Shown: positions 51,245 to 60,316, counted from the first letter of the stretch. The stretch is DNA of 64,000 nucleotides from CAYUUR01 sp052034685 (GCA_052034685.1 JBPOIH010000002.1:52777-116776), one strand, 5' to 3'. A program made the numbers and translations. The notes: a model not told the origin generated them from the letters alone.

Positions 51245-52483
51245 ATGAGCACTATTTTAATCGTTGGTCAAAGTTTCAGTGGCCTCAACAAGTATATTGT
51301 CGACCAGGGCGACGAATACATATTATTGCGCGATAAGCACAGAGTTATTAACCCTGGTAAACAGATTAAACGTCGGGTACTCTGTGATTTTTCCGATGAG
51401 TCGAACATCATAGCCGCCGCTGACGAACTACATAACGTTCACGCCTTTGACGCCGTCTATGCGCTCTACGAACAATACGTCGTTATCGCCGCTAAACTTG
51501 CAGAGAGATACAGCCTGGCCGGTTGCCCTGTAGCCGCCGCACAAGCCTGCACAGACAAATTCGTCATGCGCCAATTATTTGCACGAGCGCCGGCTAAGAT
51601 CAGCCCAGACTTTGCTATTGTTAACACAGCGCAAGACCTCACGGACTTTGCGCGTAGTCACGCCTTTCCATTGATCATCAAACCCACAAACCTCGCCAAG
51701 AGTCTCCTCGTCAGCAAGGTATCAAATGAATCAGAGATGCTCGAATCATTCTCTCGGATTCAAGCCAAACAGTCAGCAATTTATAAGCGCTATGCACCGC
51801 ATCAGAAACCTCAGTTCCTTATTGAAGAATTTATGGAGGGCACTATCCACTCAGTCGATGCGTTTGTAGATAGCACTGGCCAGCCTTTTGTATTACAAGA
51901 GGTCGTTGACTATCAAACCGGGCACGACATCGGGTACGATGATAACTTTCACTACAGCCGACTACTGCCATCTGCCCTGCCATCAAGTAGCATCCAAGAA
52001 ATTCGCGAGACTGCCGCCCTAGGCTGTCGGGCACTAGGCATGAAAAGCACCGCAGCACATGTTGAAGTTATTCTCACAACCGACGGGCCACGAATCGTAG
52101 AGATTGGCGCACGCAACGGGGGATACCGTAGTCGCATGCATGACATAGCAAATGGTATCGATATCACTGGTAATGCGCTGCGTTTATCACTCGGTAAAAC
52201 ACCAATCATCACCCCAAAGAGAAATGATCCATTCGCCGTGTTCGAGCTGTTTCCTAAAACACCAGGCATATTTACCGGAGTCGCACACGAAGCAGAGCTG
52301 CAGAAGCTACCCTCTTTAATCGACTACAAGCTCAAATATAAGCCGGGCGACAAGATAGGTAAATCATCGGATGGATATAAAATGACTGCCGTCGTCATGC
52401 TATACAACACCGACGCAGAGCAATTTAAGCGCGATGTCGACTTCGTTAACACGGCCGTCTACGTAACGACGTCTACAGACTAG
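51245..52483 (+). CDS. ATP-grasp ligase (carbamoyl-phosphate synthase-like)
   Basis: 412 residues from ATG 51245. N-terminal Rossmann-like part (STILIVGQSFSG), ATP-grasp core with FPLIIKPTNLAKSLLVSK (about 140-157), LIEEFMEGTIHSVDAFVD near 197, and metal site VEIGARNGGYRSRM near 280, then a C-terminal domain. It resembles stand-alone ATP-grasp ligases that join amino acids or peptides. It converges on another ATP-grasp gene with an 11-nt overlap. Confidence 0.82.
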   Translation: MSTILIVGQSFSGLNKYIVDQGDEYILLRDKHRVINPGKQIKRRVLCDFSDESNIIAAADELHNVHAFDAVYALYEQYVVIAAKLAERYSLAGCPVAAAQACTDKFVMRQLFARAPAKISPDFAIVNTAQDLTDFARSHAFPLIIKPTNLAKSLLVSKVSNESEMLESFSRIQAKQSAIYKRYAPHQKPQFLIEEFMEGTIHSVDAFVDSTGQPFVLQEVVDYQTGHDIGYDDNFHYSRLLPSALPSSSIQEIRETAALGCRALGMKSTAAHVEVILTTDGPRIVEIGARNGGYRSRMHDIANGIDITGNALRLSLGKTPIITPKRNDPFAVFELFPKTPGIFTGVAHEAELQKLPSLIDYKLKYKPGDKIGKSSDGYKMTAVVMLYNTDAEQFKRDVDFVNTAVYVTTSTD

Positions 52484-53474
52484 CCAGATAATCAACGTAC
52501 TGTTTGATAACCGGCATCGACTCGCCTTCTGTTGGTGTTTCGTGAATAAAAAGCGAGGGCGACTTGTTGATTTCCAGAAGTTTTGGTTGTAGTTCTGCCT
52601 CTGTTGCTTGCGCACTTGGTTCACTATTGAGCAGAAAATCGACACCACAGCATGGCAGGCGCGAAGCTATTGCTGCCTGCTCAGCCATTGCGGTCAGCCA
52701 AGCCGGAGTGGTGCGAGATATGTCCTTTGTTGAACCGCCCGTACCTACATTTGCTGTACCGACCACCTGAACGCGCTTACCAGCTGGCGGAGTATCATGC
52801 ATCCGCTTGCCCAGGAACCGTTTAGCATGATCAATGTTTATGACATTGAGTTCTTTGGCATAATTAACACCCCTGCGTTCATCGGTGTTTTCATGAGCAA
52901 TTAACTGATCAACTGACTGCTTGCCGTCGCCAACTACCGATGCTGGCAAACGCAAAAGCCCAGCCACAAACGTATAGTCAATACAGAGGAGTCTTACATC
53001 GTAACTTTGGATCAGATACTCTTGCACAATGACGGTGCTACTGAATTCACGCGCGACCTCAACCGCCTGCTCAAATGACTCAAGTGTTTCAATCCCCACA
53101 CTCACCCCATTGCCGTGCGCCGCATCCAAAGGTTTCACGACGATTTTCTTTTCATCGTCTAATAGCTGACTGGCTATGGCATTGCCATCATCGCTGCTAC
53201 TCAACGCAAAGGTTTCTGGGACAGGCAGGCCAGCTTCGGCATGCAAGATAGAAGAAATCAGTTTGTTGTCTGCAGTTAATCCTGCGGCATAGCTTGTAGT
53301 CGGCGGGGTTGATCCATAGAGCTCAAGTACCTTGCCATCAGAACGTCGCACGCGCATCTGCGGGTAAGACAAATCATAGAACCAGAGCTCCCAGCCACGT
53401 CCTAATATTTCGTGCCTGAGCATTTCTTTGGTTTGGCTCAGAGTATTGTCTTTGACTGTTGTTGCGTTAATCAT
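52473..53474 (-). CDS. ATP-grasp ligase, cyanophycin-synthetase/GshF-like
   Basis: 333 residues from ATG 53474, 6 nt after TATAGT. ATP-grasp core: KIVVKPLDAAHGNGVSVGI near 110-128, TVIVQEYLIQSYDVRLLCID near 148, and CCGVDFLLN with LLEINKSPSLFIHETPTEGE near the end. The GNGVSVG loop and NKSP ending are like those of CphA and GshF. Substrate unknown; amino acid or peptide ligation is expected. Confidence 0.8.
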   Translation of the reverse strand: MINATTVKDNTLSQTKEMLRHEILGRGWELWFYDLSYPQMRVRRSDGKVLELYGSTPPTTSYAAGLTADNKLISSILHAEAGLPVPETFALSSSDDGNAIASQLLDDEKKIVVKPLDAAHGNGVSVGIETLESFEQAVEVAREFSSTVIVQEYLIQSYDVRLLCIDYTFVAGLLRLPASVVGDGKQSVDQLIAHENTDERRGVNYAKELNVINIDHAKRFLGKRMHDTPPAGKRVQVVGTANVGTGGSTKDISRTTPAWLTAMAEQAAIASRLPCCGVDFLLNSEPSAQATEAELQPKLLEINKSPSLFIHETPTEGESMPVIKQYVDYLASL

Positions 53475-53493
53475 GTAGCTACTATAGCATCGT

Positions 53494-53604
53494 CTAGCGT
53501 TGTGCCTGATTGACACGCATAAAAACAAGTACAATAATCGCGATCACCATAATCAAAACAGTGACGAGTAAGGGAATCAAGCCGGACTGGTTAAGCTTTT
53601 GCAT
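53494..53604 (-). CDS. Tiny single-helix membrane protein, 36 aa
   Basis: ATG 53604 to TAG 53494. N-terminus MQKLNQSGLIP, then one strongly hydrophobic helix (about 12-29) and a basic polar end VNQAQR. Too small for family assignment; the frame has no rare-codon run and fills the gap between the ATP-grasp and GGDEF genes. Confidence 0.5.
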   Translation of the reverse strand: MQKLNQSGLIPLLVTVLIMVIAIIVLVFMRVNQAQR

Positions 53605-53637
53605 TAGCTCTATTATCGAACGGTTGTGCTATGAGAG

Positions 53638-54537
53638 TCAATAGTCGTTACGAGCATAAGAGATGCCTCTTCGCTGTAACAGTGATTGTTTGTATCGCTT
53701 GGCGCCACGTAATGAAGCCAAGGTACGTGATCTCAATTCCTTTGCACTATCACCTGGTCGCATCGATTCAACCGTAACAGTAACGCCTGCATGCGGCCGC
53801 TTATCGCCATCCTTTAGCTCAAGTTGGTCCGCTGCAGCGTGAATACTGGAATCAAGTTCGTTTTCAATCCTAACATGCTCCTCGTGAGCAACGTCATCAC
53901 GCTTCATTGACGCATTTCGAGGCGTAATATGGCGACAAATCACAAAGAACTCATCACCACCGTATCTAAATACATCATCAGCTCGCCACATAAGCTGCCC
54001 CGAAGTACGAACTTCTTCGCTTTGTAGCTTCTCCGCAAGCATCATGAGTAAGGCATCGCCGCCGGACGTGTAACCATAAGACGCGTTAATTCCGTGCAGG
54101 TTTTCAAGGTCTAGTCCGATTAATACCAGCTCGTTATGTCCGCGTTCAGCAGCAGTTTTGACGGCATCTTCAATGTGTAGTTCAAATGAAGGACGATTGC
54201 CAACAAATGTTAGGCTGTCTATACCGCTTTGTTGTTCATTGATTACACGCTTCAATTTATCGCGCTCAGCCGTTACTTCATCAGCGCGATGCTTCTCTAA
54301 CACTGCATCAGTATGTGCGTTGTTACGTTCTTCTGCTAAAACTGAAGCTATGCCTAACGCATCATGGGCGACACGCATAACCCCTGTGTAAGCAACAACG
54401 AGCTCATCGTGCGACAGATTTGAGGGGTCAATTTCTGCATAATTATTGACGGCTCCGTGGAGCCCTTCAATCTGAGCCTCATGACTCAAAACAGCGTCCA
54501 CAGTGGTCGGTGCAACAATTTTCTCCAAATTAACCAT
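53638..54537 (-). CDS. GGDEF-domain protein (diguanylate cyclase-like)
   Basis: 299 residues from ATG 54537. An N-terminal helical/coiled part (about 1-115, with DAVLEKHRADEVTAERDKLK) replaces a sensor domain. The GGDEF domain spans ~125-290: VLIGLDLENLHGIN, YGYTSGGDALLMMLAEKL, and an intact YGGDEFF signature near 202. Cyclic-di-GMP synthesis is possible. No EAL or PilZ protein is in the window. TATAAT ends 9 nt upstream. Confidence 0.87.
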   Translation of the reverse strand: MVNLEKIVAPTTVDAVLSHEAQIEGLHGAVNNYAEIDPSNLSHDELVVAYTGVMRVAHDALGIASVLAEERNNAHTDAVLEKHRADEVTAERDKLKRVINEQQSGIDSLTFVGNRPSFELHIEDAVKTAAERGHNELVLIGLDLENLHGINASYGYTSGGDALLMMLAEKLQSEEVRTSGQLMWRADDVFRYGGDEFFVICRHITPRNASMKRDDVAHEEHVRIENELDSSIHAAADQLELKDGDKRPHAGVTVTVESMRPGDSAKELRSRTLASLRGAKRYKQSLLQRRGISYARNDY

Positions 54538-54578
54538 ATCGCACCTATTATACAACCTTTATACAACAAAATCAATGT

Positions 54579-55169
54579 CTATATCTGTTTAGCTTCTATG
54601 ACGATACGCCCGTCTTTCTCGCCTTTGAGTGAACAGCTGTACATGGTAAGTTTCGGTGCCTCACTTGGTGCTTCTATCTCGACTGCCGTCCGCTCGACGT
54701 CATACTTTTCCGTGACACGGTATGTGTAGTCTTTTTGATTGAACTTTACCTTGAATTCATCGCCAACATTTAAGCTATCGAGCTTATAAAACGGCGATTT
54801 GGCGCGTGTTTGCTGCGGCGTAATGCCTAACTCAAAACGGTGCGCACTGACTATAAAGTTACCGCCCTTTTCCGGATCGCCGCGCTCCGGAAAACGGTGC
54901 CAGGCGCCCTTTTCTAATGCTTCAGCACCTCCGGTATAGAACGGTATATCAACACCAATTTTTTCTATCACTACACGGTTCTGCGTATTCTCGGTAGCTG
55001 TAATAGTAGGCGTACTAAGGCCGGGGACTTCAATGACAGGCGCAAAAGTGAGCAGCAGTAGATAGAGTCCGCTCAGGAATAAACCGCCAGCCAGCACCAA
55101 TGAACCAACTCGGCGTAAACGCTTTGGTCGCGCCCCTTCGTCATAGCTATACTTCACATGCTTTTTCAC
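54579..55169 (-). CDS. Sortase
   Basis: 196 residues. Basic cytosolic tail, signal-anchor helix (about 20-42), then a sortase beta-barrel. Catalytic His in VSAHRF, Cys in TMYSC near 182 (in place of TLTC), and Arg in KDGRIV. Starts at GTG 55169, 6 nt after TATAAT. Three proteins here end in L(A/S)DTG plus helix plus basic tail and are its likely substrates. Class not settled; layout is nearest to class D/E. Confidence 0.86.
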   Translation of the reverse strand: MKKHVKYSYDEGARPKRLRRVGSLVLAGGLFLSGLYLLLLTFAPVIEVPGLSTPTITATENTQNRVVIEKIGVDIPFYTGGAEALEKGAWHRFPERGDPEKGGNFIVSAHRFELGITPQQTRAKSPFYKLDSLNVGDEFKVKFNQKDYTYRVTEKYDVERTAVEIEAPSEAPKLTMYSCSLKGEKDGRIVIEAKQI

Positions 55170-55239
55170 TTCTTAATTATAGCAAATTTCAGCCGACTTA
55201 ACCTGAACCACTTGCATGCCAGATAAAGCTGGCGTTAAT

Positions 55240-55471
55240 GTTACTTTTGTACCGACAAAAGTAACCAAAAGCTCCCGGCAGCACCAGTCCTTAACTGAGC
55301 TGTTGATATTGTTCACAATGGCCAGGCCAACTTGTCCGCTCAAGCGGACTTCAAACACGACCTGTCCTTTTTAGTGCTGCCAGCATCCGTGTGGCTTCAG
55401 CCGCGTGTCAGTTTTTGGGTTACCTTTTTGCTGACACAAAAAGGTAACTGGCTCGCCAAGCAAAGCTTGGC
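55240..55471. repeat. Cluster of related hairpins downstream of dnaJ
   Basis: The 330-nt gap between dnaJ and the sortase gene has no gene I trust. It holds GTTACTTTTGT-ACCG-ACAAAAGTAAC (55240-55265) and the similar GTTACCTTTTTG/CAAAAAGGTAAC (55419-55448), which competes with GTGTCAG/CTGACAC (55405-55437), plus GCCAAGC-AAA-GCTTGGC (55455-55471). GGCAGCAC at 55277 can pair with GTGCTGCC at 55373. One of these probably ends the dnaJ transcript. Confidence 0.5.
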
Positions 55472-55503
55472 AGACATAGTGAGCTAGAACGAAAGCTAGT
55501 TTT

Positions 55504-56601
55504 TTACCAGAAACGTTTTTTGCCTTCGGTTTGGGCAAATTGTTCGAGAAGTTCTTTTTGCTGCTTACTGAGCTTAGTCGGGATGTCGACGGTGATCGTA
55601 ACGATATGTGCACCGCGCTTCTCGCTACGCAAATGATGCACACCATGATTTGATAACTTAAAGTCGGTGCCACTCTGAGTGCCAGCTGGAATCTTCATGG
55701 TGATTGGACCGTCGACTGTTTCTACTTCTATCTCGGTGCCAAGCGTCGCTTCTACCATATCAATGTGCTGTTCGCTGAGAATAAGATCGCCTTCACGGGT
55801 GAATTTTTTGTGCGGTTTGACGCGCAAGTTTACGTACAAATCGCCTTTCGGGCCGTTGGCGATTGCTTCACCGCGTTCGCGCAAGCGAATCGTTGCACCG
55901 TCGTCAACACCAGCTGGAACTTTGAGTTTGATCTCTTGTTTTTTGCGCTGCGTGCCTTTGCCATGGCAAACCGAACAGACTTTTTCTGGTACTTTGCCGC
56001 GACCTTCACACTTTGCGCACACCGTGGCTTGCTGAATGTTACCAAAGACAGTTCGTGTAACATGCATGACCTGACCGGAGCCTTTGCAGGTATCGCAAGT
56101 TTTGAGTTCATGGCCCGGCTCGACGGTCGTGCCTTTGCAGTGTTCGCATTCGTCCTGCAAATCAAGGTCAAGATCTAATTCTGTACCAAAAACAGCTTGT
56201 TCAAAAGTGAGGTCAACGCGCGTTTCCACATCGCGGCCTTTGCGCGATCGACGCTGTTGCTGCTGCTGTCCACCAAAAAAGCTACCAAAAATATCACCAA
56301 GGCCGAGGTCACCAAAATCAAAGTGTACATTCTGACCTTGCCCGCCACCATAGCCTTCAAATGGATTACCGCCTGCTCCAGTTGAACCGCCTACACCTGC
56401 GTGACCAAACTGATCATAGCGCTGCCGTTTGCTAGAATCTTTCAAGACTTCGTACGCTTCGTTCAACTCTTTGAATTTTGCTTCATCACCGCCGCGATCG
56501 GGGTGGTGCTCAATAGCAGCTTTGCGAAACGCCTTCTTTATCTCATCCGCACTCGCCGACTTACCAACGCCTAATACTTCGTAATAATCGCGCTTACTCA
56601 C
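55504..56601 (-). CDS. dnaJ: Chaperone DnaJ
   Basis: 365 residues from GTG 56601 after a GGAGGG site. J domain with IEHHPDRGG, G/F-rich linker, four zinc knuckles (CEHCKGTT, CDTCKGSG, CAKCEGRG, CSVCHGKG; the first deviates in its last two positions) and the C-terminal peptide-binding domains. It stimulates DnaK. It overlaps the small gene at 56598 by 4 nt. Confidence 0.97.
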   Translation of the reverse strand: MSKRDYYEVLGVGKSASADEIKKAFRKAAIEHHPDRGGDEAKFKELNEAYEVLKDSSKRQRYDQFGHAGVGGSTGAGGNPFEGYGGGQGQNVHFDFGDLGLGDIFGSFFGGQQQQQRRSRKGRDVETRVDLTFEQAVFGTELDLDLDLQDECEHCKGTTVEPGHELKTCDTCKGSGQVMHVTRTVFGNIQQATVCAKCEGRGKVPEKVCSVCHGKGTQRKKQEIKLKVPAGVDDGATIRLRERGEAIANGPKGDLYVNLRVKPHKKFTREGDLILSEQHIDMVEATLGTEIEVETVDGPITMKIPAGTQSGTDFKLSNHGVHHLRSEKRGAHIVTITVDIPTKLSKQQKELLEQFAQTEGKKRFW

Positions 56602-56861
56602 TGTGAAGTTCCCTCCTGACGTTCCTGTTGTCGGCGCTGAAAAGCTAATTGAATTGCCGCACACTTGCCACTAAAGGTAAGCTCATAGACCCGTGTCATA
56701 ACATCACTGGCAGCATCCCTATCTGACTCGTTCGTCGGGTCAACGACACCCGCTTCAAACGCCTCAAGTGAAAAAGCGATTTTGCGCACTGCTTCGTCGT
56801 CTGCCGCGAGACTAACCATTGCCTCATTCCATAATCGTTGCTCTTGTTCCTGTAGTGCCAT
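56598..56861 (-). CDS. Hypothetical helical protein in the dnaK operon, 87 aa
   Basis: All-helical, hydrophilic, one cysteine (SGKCAAIQLAF near 67). No family recognised. Lies 2 nt after VKOR and overlaps dnaJ by 4 nt, so it is firmly part of the heat-shock operon. Confidence 0.66.
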   Translation of the reverse strand: MALQEQEQRLWNEAMVSLAADDEAVRKIAFSLEAFEAGVVDPTNESDRDAASDVMTRVYELTFSGKCAAIQLAFQRRQQERQEGTSQ

Positions 56862-56863
56862 AA

Positions 56864-57445
56864 TTATCCGAAGTAGTACTCACTAAACTTAATGAAGTAC
56901 ATTACTGCCATTACTACATAAGCCGTAACAATAACGTTTATGTGGTTGCCGGCCAGGAACTTGCTCAAGCTAGCTTGCCAGCCGTTGCTTTTTGTGTCGC
57001 TCAGCCAGTATTGCAATGTATAGACAAAAATTGGAATCGCCACCACCCAGCCAACGAGACAGAAGATGCAAATCTTGGCGATGATGTACAAACTAACCCC
57101 AAAGAACCACAAGCTAAAGAGCAGCAGTATCGTGCTAAGTCCGAGCATGACATGTTTGAAAGCACGGTTTGGCTTGTTGCCAGTCAAAAGCAGCACGCCA
57201 CTCAGCGTAAGCATAGCAAAAACCGCCATACCGATGAAAGCATTTGGAAAACCAAACAAAGCTGCCAAGCGATTATCAAGCACCGCTCCACAATCAATCA
57301 CCGGATTAAGATTACAGCTCAATATGCCGCCTGGATTCTTGAGCATCTGAATACGCTCTGCTGCTTGCCATGTCATAGCAATTAGACCAGCCAGTCCGCC
57401 AGCTGTTAAAATCCATGCATATATTTTCTGTAGTTTGCTGCTCAT
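56864..57445 (-). CDS. Vitamin K epoxide reductase (VKOR) family protein
   Basis: 193 residues from ATG 57445 (AAGG upstream). Four to five membrane helices. The loop cysteines SCNLNPVIDC (about 39-48) and the active-site CIFC near 133 are present. Bacterial VKOR reoxidises DsbA-like enzymes using quinones to form disulfides in exported proteins. No DsbA partner is fused or adjacent. Its place between dnaK and dnaJ ties it to stress-induced folding. Substrates in the window could be the cysteine-rich surface proteins. Confidence 0.88.
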   Translation of the reverse strand: MSSKLQKIYAWILTAGGLAGLIAMTWQAAERIQMLKNPGGILSCNLNPVIDCGAVLDNRLAALFGFPNAFIGMAVFAMLTLSGVLLLTGNKPNRAFKHVMLGLSTILLLFSLWFFGVSLYIIAKICIFCLVGWVVAIPIFVYTLQYWLSDTKSNGWQASLSKFLAGNHINVIVTAYVVMAVMYFIKFSEYYFG

Positions 57446-57498
57446 TGATCTGCCTTTGTTTACGTGTTCCTGTAGAGACCTTATCAAACTTTCAGTAC

Positions 57499-59415
57499 TT
57501 ATTTGTCCTTTTTCTCGTCGACGACTTCGCCTTCTACGGTTTCGTCTTTGTCGGATTTGTCTTCAGTCTTCGATCCACCTTCCTCAGTCTCGGCATCTTT
57601 AGATGCTTCTTCGTACATTTTGGCGCCGATTGGCATGATTTTGTCGTTCAATTCTTTGGCTGCGGCTTCAAGCGCATCTTTGTCTGATTTCTCATCAGCC
57701 ACGACTTTTTTGGCAGCTTCAACGGCTTCGTCTAAAGTCTTTATGTCGTCTTCAGCCAGCTTTTCTTTGTTGTCATTCTTCATTTTCTCAGCATTGTAGA
57801 CAGCGCTGTCTAGAACATTACGCGCGTCGATTGCTTCACGCTTTTTCTTATCTTCTTCGGCATGCGCTTCGGCTTCTTTGGCCATCTTTTCGACTTCGTC
57901 TTTGCTGAGACCAGAACTACCTTGGATGGTAATGCTCTGCTCTTTGCCAGAACCCTTGTCCTTGGCAGTTACGTTCAGAATACCGTTCGCATCAAGGTTA
58001 AAAGTCACTTCAATTTGTGGTACACCACGTGGGGCTGATGGGATGCCATCAAGCACAAAGCGGCCAAGAGATTTGTTGTCCGCAACCATTTCACGCTCAC
58101 CTTGGACGACGTGAATTTCTACTTGCGGCTGATTATCGGCAGCAGTTGAGAACACTTCTGATTTGCTGGTAGGGATGGTTGTATTGCGTTCAATCAGCTT
58201 GGTCGCCACACCGCCAAGAGTTTCGATACCGAGCGAGAGTGGTGTTACGTCAAGCAACAGCACGTCTTTGACATCACCCTGCAACACACCGCCTTGGATG
58301 GCTGCGCCGATGGCCACAACTTCATCTGGGTTCACGCCCTTCATCGGTTCTTTGCCAAAGATCTTCTGAACTTTTTCTTGAACAGATGGCATACGGGTCA
58401 TACCACCAACGAGTACGACGGCGTCGATATCACTGGCTTTGAGACCAGCGTCTTTGAGTGCTTTTTCACATGGCACGGCAGTTTTGTCGATGAGATCACC
58501 AACTAAATTCTCGAGTTTTGCACGAGTCAGTTTGTGCTCAAAGTGTTTTGGACCATCAGCATCAGCGGTAAGAAACGGCAGGTTGATGTTTACTTCGTTG
58601 GTTGAAGAAAGTTCAATCTTGGCTTTTTCTGCTTCGTCGCGGAGACGTTGCATAGCAGCGTTGTCATCTTTGATGTCCAAGCCGTGTTCTTTTTTGAACT
58701 CATCAACAAAGTAGTTGACCAGCACGCGGTCAAAGTCAGCACCACCAAGGTGCGTGTCGCCGTTGGTAGACTTGACTTCAAAGACACCGTCACCAAGCTC
58801 AAGGATAGATACATCAAACGTACCACCACCAAGGTCGTATACGGCAATCTTCTCGTCCTTCTTACTGCCTTTATCGAGGCCATAAGCCAATGCTGCAGCA
58901 GTTGGTTCGTTAATAATACGCTTTACTTCGAGACCGGCAATCTTACCAGCGTCTTTAGTCGCTTGGCGCTGAGAATCATCAAAGTAAGCTGGCACGGTAA
59001 TAACCGCTTCGGTGACTGGCTCGCCCAGGAAACCTTCGGCGTCAGCTTTGAGTTTACTCAAGACCATAGCGCTCATTTCTTCTGGGCTGTATTCTTTGTC
59101 GCCCATCTTAACCTTGACGGCTTTGCCGCTTTTGACCATTTCGTAGCCCATTAGCTTGATGTCACGCTGGACTTCTTTGTCTTCCCAGCTGCGACCGATG
59201 AGACGCTTCATTTCATAAATGGTGTTTTTTGGATTAGTCACCTGCTGGCGGCGAGCCACTTGCCCGACCAGTCGTTCATTGTTTTTGTTGAGCGCGACAA
59301 CACTTGGCGTAGTGCGGTTACCTTCGCTGTTAGCAATAATCTCAGGCTTACCTGACTGCATGACAGCCATGGCTGAGTTAGTTGTTCCTAGATCGATTCC
59401 AATAATTTTTCCCAT
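57499..59415 (-). CDS. dnaK: Chaperone DnaK
   Basis: 638 residues from ATG 59415, behind AAAGGAGAAT. MGKIIGIDLGTTNSAMAV start, IINEPTAAALAYGLDK, and YDLGGGTFDVSILELG are intact; substrate-binding domain and an acidic tail complete it. Full length. Central ATP-driven chaperone of the hrcA operon. Confidence 0.98.
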   Translation of the reverse strand: MGKIIGIDLGTTNSAMAVMQSGKPEIIANSEGNRTTPSVVALNKNNERLVGQVARRQQVTNPKNTIYEMKRLIGRSWEDKEVQRDIKLMGYEMVKSGKAVKVKMGDKEYSPEEMSAMVLSKLKADAEGFLGEPVTEAVITVPAYFDDSQRQATKDAGKIAGLEVKRIINEPTAAALAYGLDKGSKKDEKIAVYDLGGGTFDVSILELGDGVFEVKSTNGDTHLGGADFDRVLVNYFVDEFKKEHGLDIKDDNAAMQRLRDEAEKAKIELSSTNEVNINLPFLTADADGPKHFEHKLTRAKLENLVGDLIDKTAVPCEKALKDAGLKASDIDAVVLVGGMTRMPSVQEKVQKIFGKEPMKGVNPDEVVAIGAAIQGGVLQGDVKDVLLLDVTPLSLGIETLGGVATKLIERNTTIPTSKSEVFSTAADNQPQVEIHVVQGEREMVADNKSLGRFVLDGIPSAPRGVPQIEVTFNLDANGILNVTAKDKGSGKEQSITIQGSSGLSKDEVEKMAKEAEAHAEEDKKKREAIDARNVLDSAVYNAEKMKNDNKEKLAEDDIKTLDEAVEAAKKVVADEKSDKDALEAAAKELNDKIMPIGAKMYEEASKDAETEEGGSKTEDKSDKDETVEGEVVDEKKDK

Positions 59416-59462
59416 AATGTATTCTCCTTTTAGTCGATGAATCATGAATCATGCATCATGAG

Positions 59463-59840
59463 TCATGCCTTCTCCTTTGTTACCTTAATTAAACTTGTTA
59501 AAAGCTTGTGAACCACAACCGTCAATTCGGCTAACTTATCGAAGCTTTTCTGCTCGATATAGGAAATGTCCTTAGCAATTAACAGTTGGTTTTGAAGCTC
59601 TGTGAGTGAACCTTGTGCCATGGCGTAGAAGTGCGCTTTATCTGCAAACGATGGACGAGAAAAGCCTTCTGCGATGTTTGACGTCACCGAAACAGCAGCC
59701 CGACGTATCTGACTAGTCAGCCCGAACTGTTCGTCACGAGGAAACTCTTTTGTTGCCCGGTAGATATCCAGAACTAGCTGGTGGCCTTGCTGCCACGTGG
59801 TCAGATCGGTGAAGCTCTTTATACTTGATCCATTCTTCAT
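59463..59840 (-). CDS. S23-type four-helix-bundle protein
   Basis: 125 residues from ATG 59840, overlapping the grpE stop by 4 nt. The family mark FTDLTTWQQGHQLVLDIYRA starts near residue 10, with EQFGLTSQIRRAAVSVTSNI and AEGFSR following. Such proteins were first found within 23S rRNA intervening sequences and are common in CPR as free genes; function unknown. It is unusual between grpE and dnaK. Just after it is a run of ATCATGA-like near-repeats (59440-59466). Confidence 0.85.
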   Translation of the reverse strand: MKNGSSIKSFTDLTTWQQGHQLVLDIYRATKEFPRDEQFGLTSQIRRAAVSVTSNIAEGFSRPSFADKAHFYAMAQGSLTELQNQLLIAKDISYIEQKSFDKLAELTVVVHKLLTSLIKVTKEKA

Positions 59841-60316
59841 GATTCTTGCTCCTTGCCGGACTCTGTCCGGACCCTTACCATTGCAGGCCGCACAATGCTT
59901 TCGCCGAGACGGTAGCCGGGTTGAAGTTCCTCGCATACAACTTCAACGTTTCCGCCGCCGTCTTCGTGACTCACTGCTTCGTGGATATTTGGATCAAATG
60001 CCTCACCAACTGTTTTGATCCGCTCCACGCCCATGTCCGCCAATGTCTTTTCAAACTGTTTGACCACGCCGCTGACGCCTTTCACAAAGTCGTGCCCTTC
60101 CAGATCTTTTGGCACGTGCTTGAGCGCGCGCTCAAAGTTGTCGATGACGGGCAGTAAATCTGTCACCACGCTCGTCTTGACCATTGATTGCAGCATATTA
60201 ATCTGGTTATCGTGCTGACGGCGAACATTGATTACGTCAGCTCGCTCACGCTGCAATGCCTCAGTTAGATCAGCGATTTGCTGTTCTAGCTCTTGGACGT
60301 TTGGTTTTTTGCTCAT
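59837..60316 (-). CDS. grpE: Nucleotide exchange factor GrpE
   Basis: 159 residues. Long N-terminal helix (about 5-60) with ADVINVRRQHDNQINMLQ, then the four-helix part and beta domain with HEAVSHEDGGGNVEVVCEE and GYRLGESIVRPAMVRV. Releases ADP from DnaK. Overlaps hrcA by 4 nt. Confidence 0.95.
   Translation of the reverse strand: MSKKPNVQELEQQIADLTEALQRERADVINVRRQHDNQINMLQSMVKTSVVTDLLPVIDNFERALKHVPKDLEGHDFVKGVSGVVKQFEKTLADMGVERIKTVGEAFDPNIHEAVSHEDGGGNVEVVCEELQPGYRLGESIVRPAMVRVRTESGKEQES

Noticed and set aside
55173..55673. Two open frames of 61 and 100 residues downstream of dnaJ
   Set aside because: They overlap hairpins or the dnaJ 3' end, and their hydrophobic stretches come from the inverted repeats.
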